Positions 61,560 through 64,000 of a DNA stretch of 64,000 bases are shown here, in pieces. Where the stretch lies: the NCBI GenBank assembly GCA_030141605.1, contig JAQGDQ010000175.1, forward strand, positions 248,001-312,000, read 5' to 3'. This DNA comes from Tubiluchus corallicola (Eukaryota; Priapulida; Priapulimorpha; Priapulimorphida; Tubiluchidae). The translations under genes and the position numbers were made by a program. Position 1 is the first letter of the stretch; every line of letters begins with the position of its first letter. A model generated the notes under the pieces. It did no database searches. It was not told the origin of the DNA and worked only from the letters and a program-made list of their open reading frames with translations.

Positions 61560-62750
61560 TGATATTTGTAAAAAATTGTGAAAAATTTCACGCAACAGCA
61601 AGCCACAGCTTAGCTGGAACAATAAGTTGCCATGATATTTGTGACAAGCAACTTCTTATGTTCATTGTCCTGCTGTAGCTTCTAACATCACACTGCCAGA
61701 ATAGGCATTGCTAAAGTTGGCATTGCTATGGTAACTGAGCAGTTCTTTGTCTGCCATCTAGTGGCGAGTTAAAAAACAATGCAAGTACGTAATTGCACTA
61801 CTTGCAGACTATGCTTTTATTTTTGACTACAGTCATGTACACAGATGAAATTTCTCTATAATTGTCACACGGTCATTTCACAGAGAAGTAACATCCCCAT
61901 CCATTAGTGAAATTAAGAGAAAATGCGGTGAAGTTTATTAGAGTTGTTTTTCCTCTTGAGATCAACCAAAACTGAACAAGATATTTCGAAATCGTCAACA
62001 TAGCTGAAAAAGAACATCGCCTAGGGCGGATTGCTCTTGTCTAGTTCATGTTAATTGTGCATTGTATGTTTTTTATTTTCCTATGATCAAGTTTTTTAGA
62101 CATTTTGTTCCATAATTGGGTTTAAATAATGAAAAAGAAACTACACAATTCAGTATTACTAGCAGTCATCATCATCACATTAAAAATTTTGTTTTTATTA
62201 CATAAACCCTCTGACAAAAATTTACTTTTTATTTGTAAACTTATGCCTGTGGTTTCTTTCATGACGGATTTTTCTATTGAAACTACCAGTGTGGTGTGTC
62301 ATTAAACTTCTGTAGTAGCTTTCTTACATTTTCTAAGATCTTTTTTCTAATTGGATCCCGTTTTTTTAAGTTGATCTGCATAATGTGATATCATTTTTTT
62401 GTACCATTAGATCCTAAATCATTGTACTGTTACTTCATCCTACAGCACTCCCTGATTCTCAAATGACCCCTGTTCCCAGAACCAGTTGAAACCAGAGTCA
62501 GTCAACGTGTGAAGGTGCCCTAACCATTGCTGTACTATGCACCGAGGCAATAATTAAAACCATTAGTTTCAAAAACGAAAAACTACGACAAAAGACAACA
62601 CTTTTATTAGAAAACTACGGAAATACAGACTTTTCAACACTGACTGTCAAACCGCTAGATCAGTGCGAAAGCAGCGCGAGCACTTTTCTTTTTGTAAACA
62701 TATTTCTTTAAATTATCCATATTTGGCAACTTGATGTAACTAAATCAAAA
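61560..62750. other. Intergenic, nothing recognised
   Basis: AT-rich DNA with no exon-like frame, RNA gene or element end that I can identify. Confidence 0.4.
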
Positions 62751-62759
62751 TTGAATTGA

Positions 62760-62981
62760 TTGCCAACCCGGTTTCGAACAAACTGTTTATTGTCAAGGCA
62801 TCTAAAACAAAGAAATTTACAGGAATTTAGAAACATCAAAATGCAATTCAGTAGCCAAAAGTTATATGATAAACCATTATATAGATAATTTAACAATTTA
62901 CTTTGCAGATTGCATACCTTAATTGGTATGAAACTTTTAGATGCCTTGACAATGAACAGTTTGTTCGAAACCGGTCGGCAA
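62760..62981. repeat. 48-bp inverted repeats with a hairpin and GAAACCGG core
   Basis: Arms 62760-62807 and 62934-62981 are inverted copies with about three differences. Each contains, in its own sense direction, GATGCCTTGACAAT, a five-pair hairpin (AACAG-TTT-GTTC region) and CGAAACCGG. This order of parts recalls the hammerhead-bearing repeats of Penelope-like retroelements, but two core positions differ from the ribozyme consensus. A non-coding 126-bp spacer separates the arms. Confidence 0.55.
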
Positions 62982-62989
62982 TAAATTCA

Positions 62990-63905
62990 TATTTATTTAT
63001 TTTCAGAATTGAAAATGAAGACCCAACCGGCTCAACTCAGATCTTTTTTGAAATCTAAGACATATTCTGAGAAAGCATAAGCTCGGCCTTCGTACTGCAT
63101 TTCAGTCAAGAAGTGATTGTTAAATAAGGTAAAGCATTTGTACTAATAAAAATGTAGTATATTCTTAAATTCTTACACAGACCTTCGTATGACATTTGCG
63201 AATCTAAGTGTCAAAAATAGACTAAACTCTTAAGCGCTTTCATTCTTATGACACATAATTGCGCTAACATTGACGTGCAGTTCTGTTCTCTTGAAATGTT
63301 TTACTTTCTGAACAAATTCCAACTGTTTGGTAAAACACCAACTTATACTGATGACTTTTACAGATGGCATCGAATAACTTTCTCTGGTGAAAGTCTTGTG
63401 AAGCTATAAATGTAATCGGTAACGTCCTTCGGTCCAAAGGTTGGTCCTAAATTTAAGCCCAACTAAAGCGTTGTTCTTCTCATGTTTGTAAGCATGAGAA
63501 CAATGCCAGAATACTTTCACGCGGCTATCCAACAAAGCAAAATCGTAGCCAAGTTGGTGGCAGCACTTTCGAATGTATAACTGTTAAAAAAGTTTGATTC
63601 ATCCTTTAATCTGTCCAGATAAAGTCCAGATGGCAGACATGTGTGTAGGTTGTACCATCACAACGGTTGCTTGAGACGGGTCTGGTCTAAAAAATCACAG
63701 AATCCCTTTCAAGCCGTTTTTGCGCCCATATTTGCTTTAGAATCTTTGGACTCGTTTGATGATTGTTTGGACAAAATGCTATCGTCTTGTGTACCCTCTC
63801 TTTCAGATACTTGAGTTACGTAGTTGTTTAACGTTTTCAGCAAATCTTTCATCTGCAAATAGTAAATTCTGTGTAATCAAAACAAGCATAATAGAAATGT
63901 ATTTA
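62990..63905. other. Intergenic, nothing recognised
   Basis: AT-rich sequence up to the SINE at the window end. No coding exon can be supported. Confidence 0.35.
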
Positions 63906-63911
63906 AAGTAG

Positions 63912-64000
63912 GGTAGCTCAGTGGCAGCTTCCCACCCCCGAGGTCGCGAGTTCAAACACCGGCCTAGTCATACCAAAGACTTAAAGAATGGCATCGCTGG
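63912..64000 (+). mobile_element. tRNA-derived SINE, cut by the window edge
   Basis: GGTAGCTCAGTGG at 63912-63924 is a pol III A box, and GAGTTCAAACACC at 63948-63960 is a B box (consensus GGTTCGAANCC), spaced as in a tRNA. It continues with GGCCTAGTCATACCAAAGAC, a tail unrelated to an acceptor stem, so it is a SINE head and body, not a tRNA gene. The remainder lies outside the window. Confidence 0.7.

Noticed and set aside
63912-63965. tRNA gene
   Set aside because: A and B boxes are present, but the arms do not form an acceptor stem and a SINE body follows.

Overview
This is AT-rich eukaryotic nuclear DNA with animal-type genes: GT-AG introns, long intergenic spaces and many old transposons. 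Every recognisable host gene (ILKAP-type phosphatase, squalene synthase, WDR5, a beta-1,3-galactosyltransferase-like enzyme, mitochondrial tryptophanyl-tRNA synthetase) has a close metazoan relative. The repeat content (RTE- and CR1-like LINEs, two kinds of hAT element, Tc1/mariner relics, a tRNA-derived SINE, a gene of the type annotated as DUF6729) suits a non-bilaterian or other invertebrate animal, perhaps a sponge or cnidarian. That placement is inference; no species can be named from the sequence.

Layout. 1-3142 (+): the last four exons of a PP2C-type phosphatase (ILKAP-like), with a small TA-flanked MITE in one intron. 5.2-6.1 kb: hAT and LINE scraps. 7783-9021 (-): an intact, intronless squalene synthase gene with a possible CCAAT-type promoter. 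9.3-16.1 kb: mostly non-coding, with a GC-richer block (12.0-12.6 kb), a truncated hAT end and a hammerhead-like hairpin. 16163-28918 (-): a complete WDR5 gene; eleven coding exons join in frame to 338 residues. Its introns hold a LINE fragment, a 784-bp hAT-like MITE, a foldback element with arms over 100 bp, a 27-bp hairpin, and a seven-copy 76-bp minisatellite made from the last codons of a mariner-type transposase.

29.4-34.5 kb: a palindromic CA/TG microsatellite, three LINE ORF2 fragments and a diverged dispersed repeat. 36015-37127 (-): an intronless GT31 glycosyltransferase. 39000-47287 (-): WARS2, seven exons with HIGH-like and KMSKS motifs; the exon for the mitochondrial presequence was not found. 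A 2504-bp hAT element with an exact 8-bp target duplication sits 18 bp inside a WARS2 intron. 47.87-51.9 kb: a hAT relic that stops exactly where a CR1-like LINE in the other orientation stops. 52.8-55.3 kb: tandem repeats and a broken DUF6729-type gene split by a 57-bp duplication and a minisatellite. 56.5-64 kb: further LINE fragments, inverted repeats, a GC-richer unexplained block, two possible orphan exons and a SINE cut by the window edge.

The host genes are unrelated housekeeping genes (signalling, sterol synthesis, chromatin, glycosylation, mitochondrial translation) with no sign of joint regulation. No bacterial-style operon, CRISPR array or defence island is present. The most unusual material is in how the mobile elements have been rearranged and amplified.
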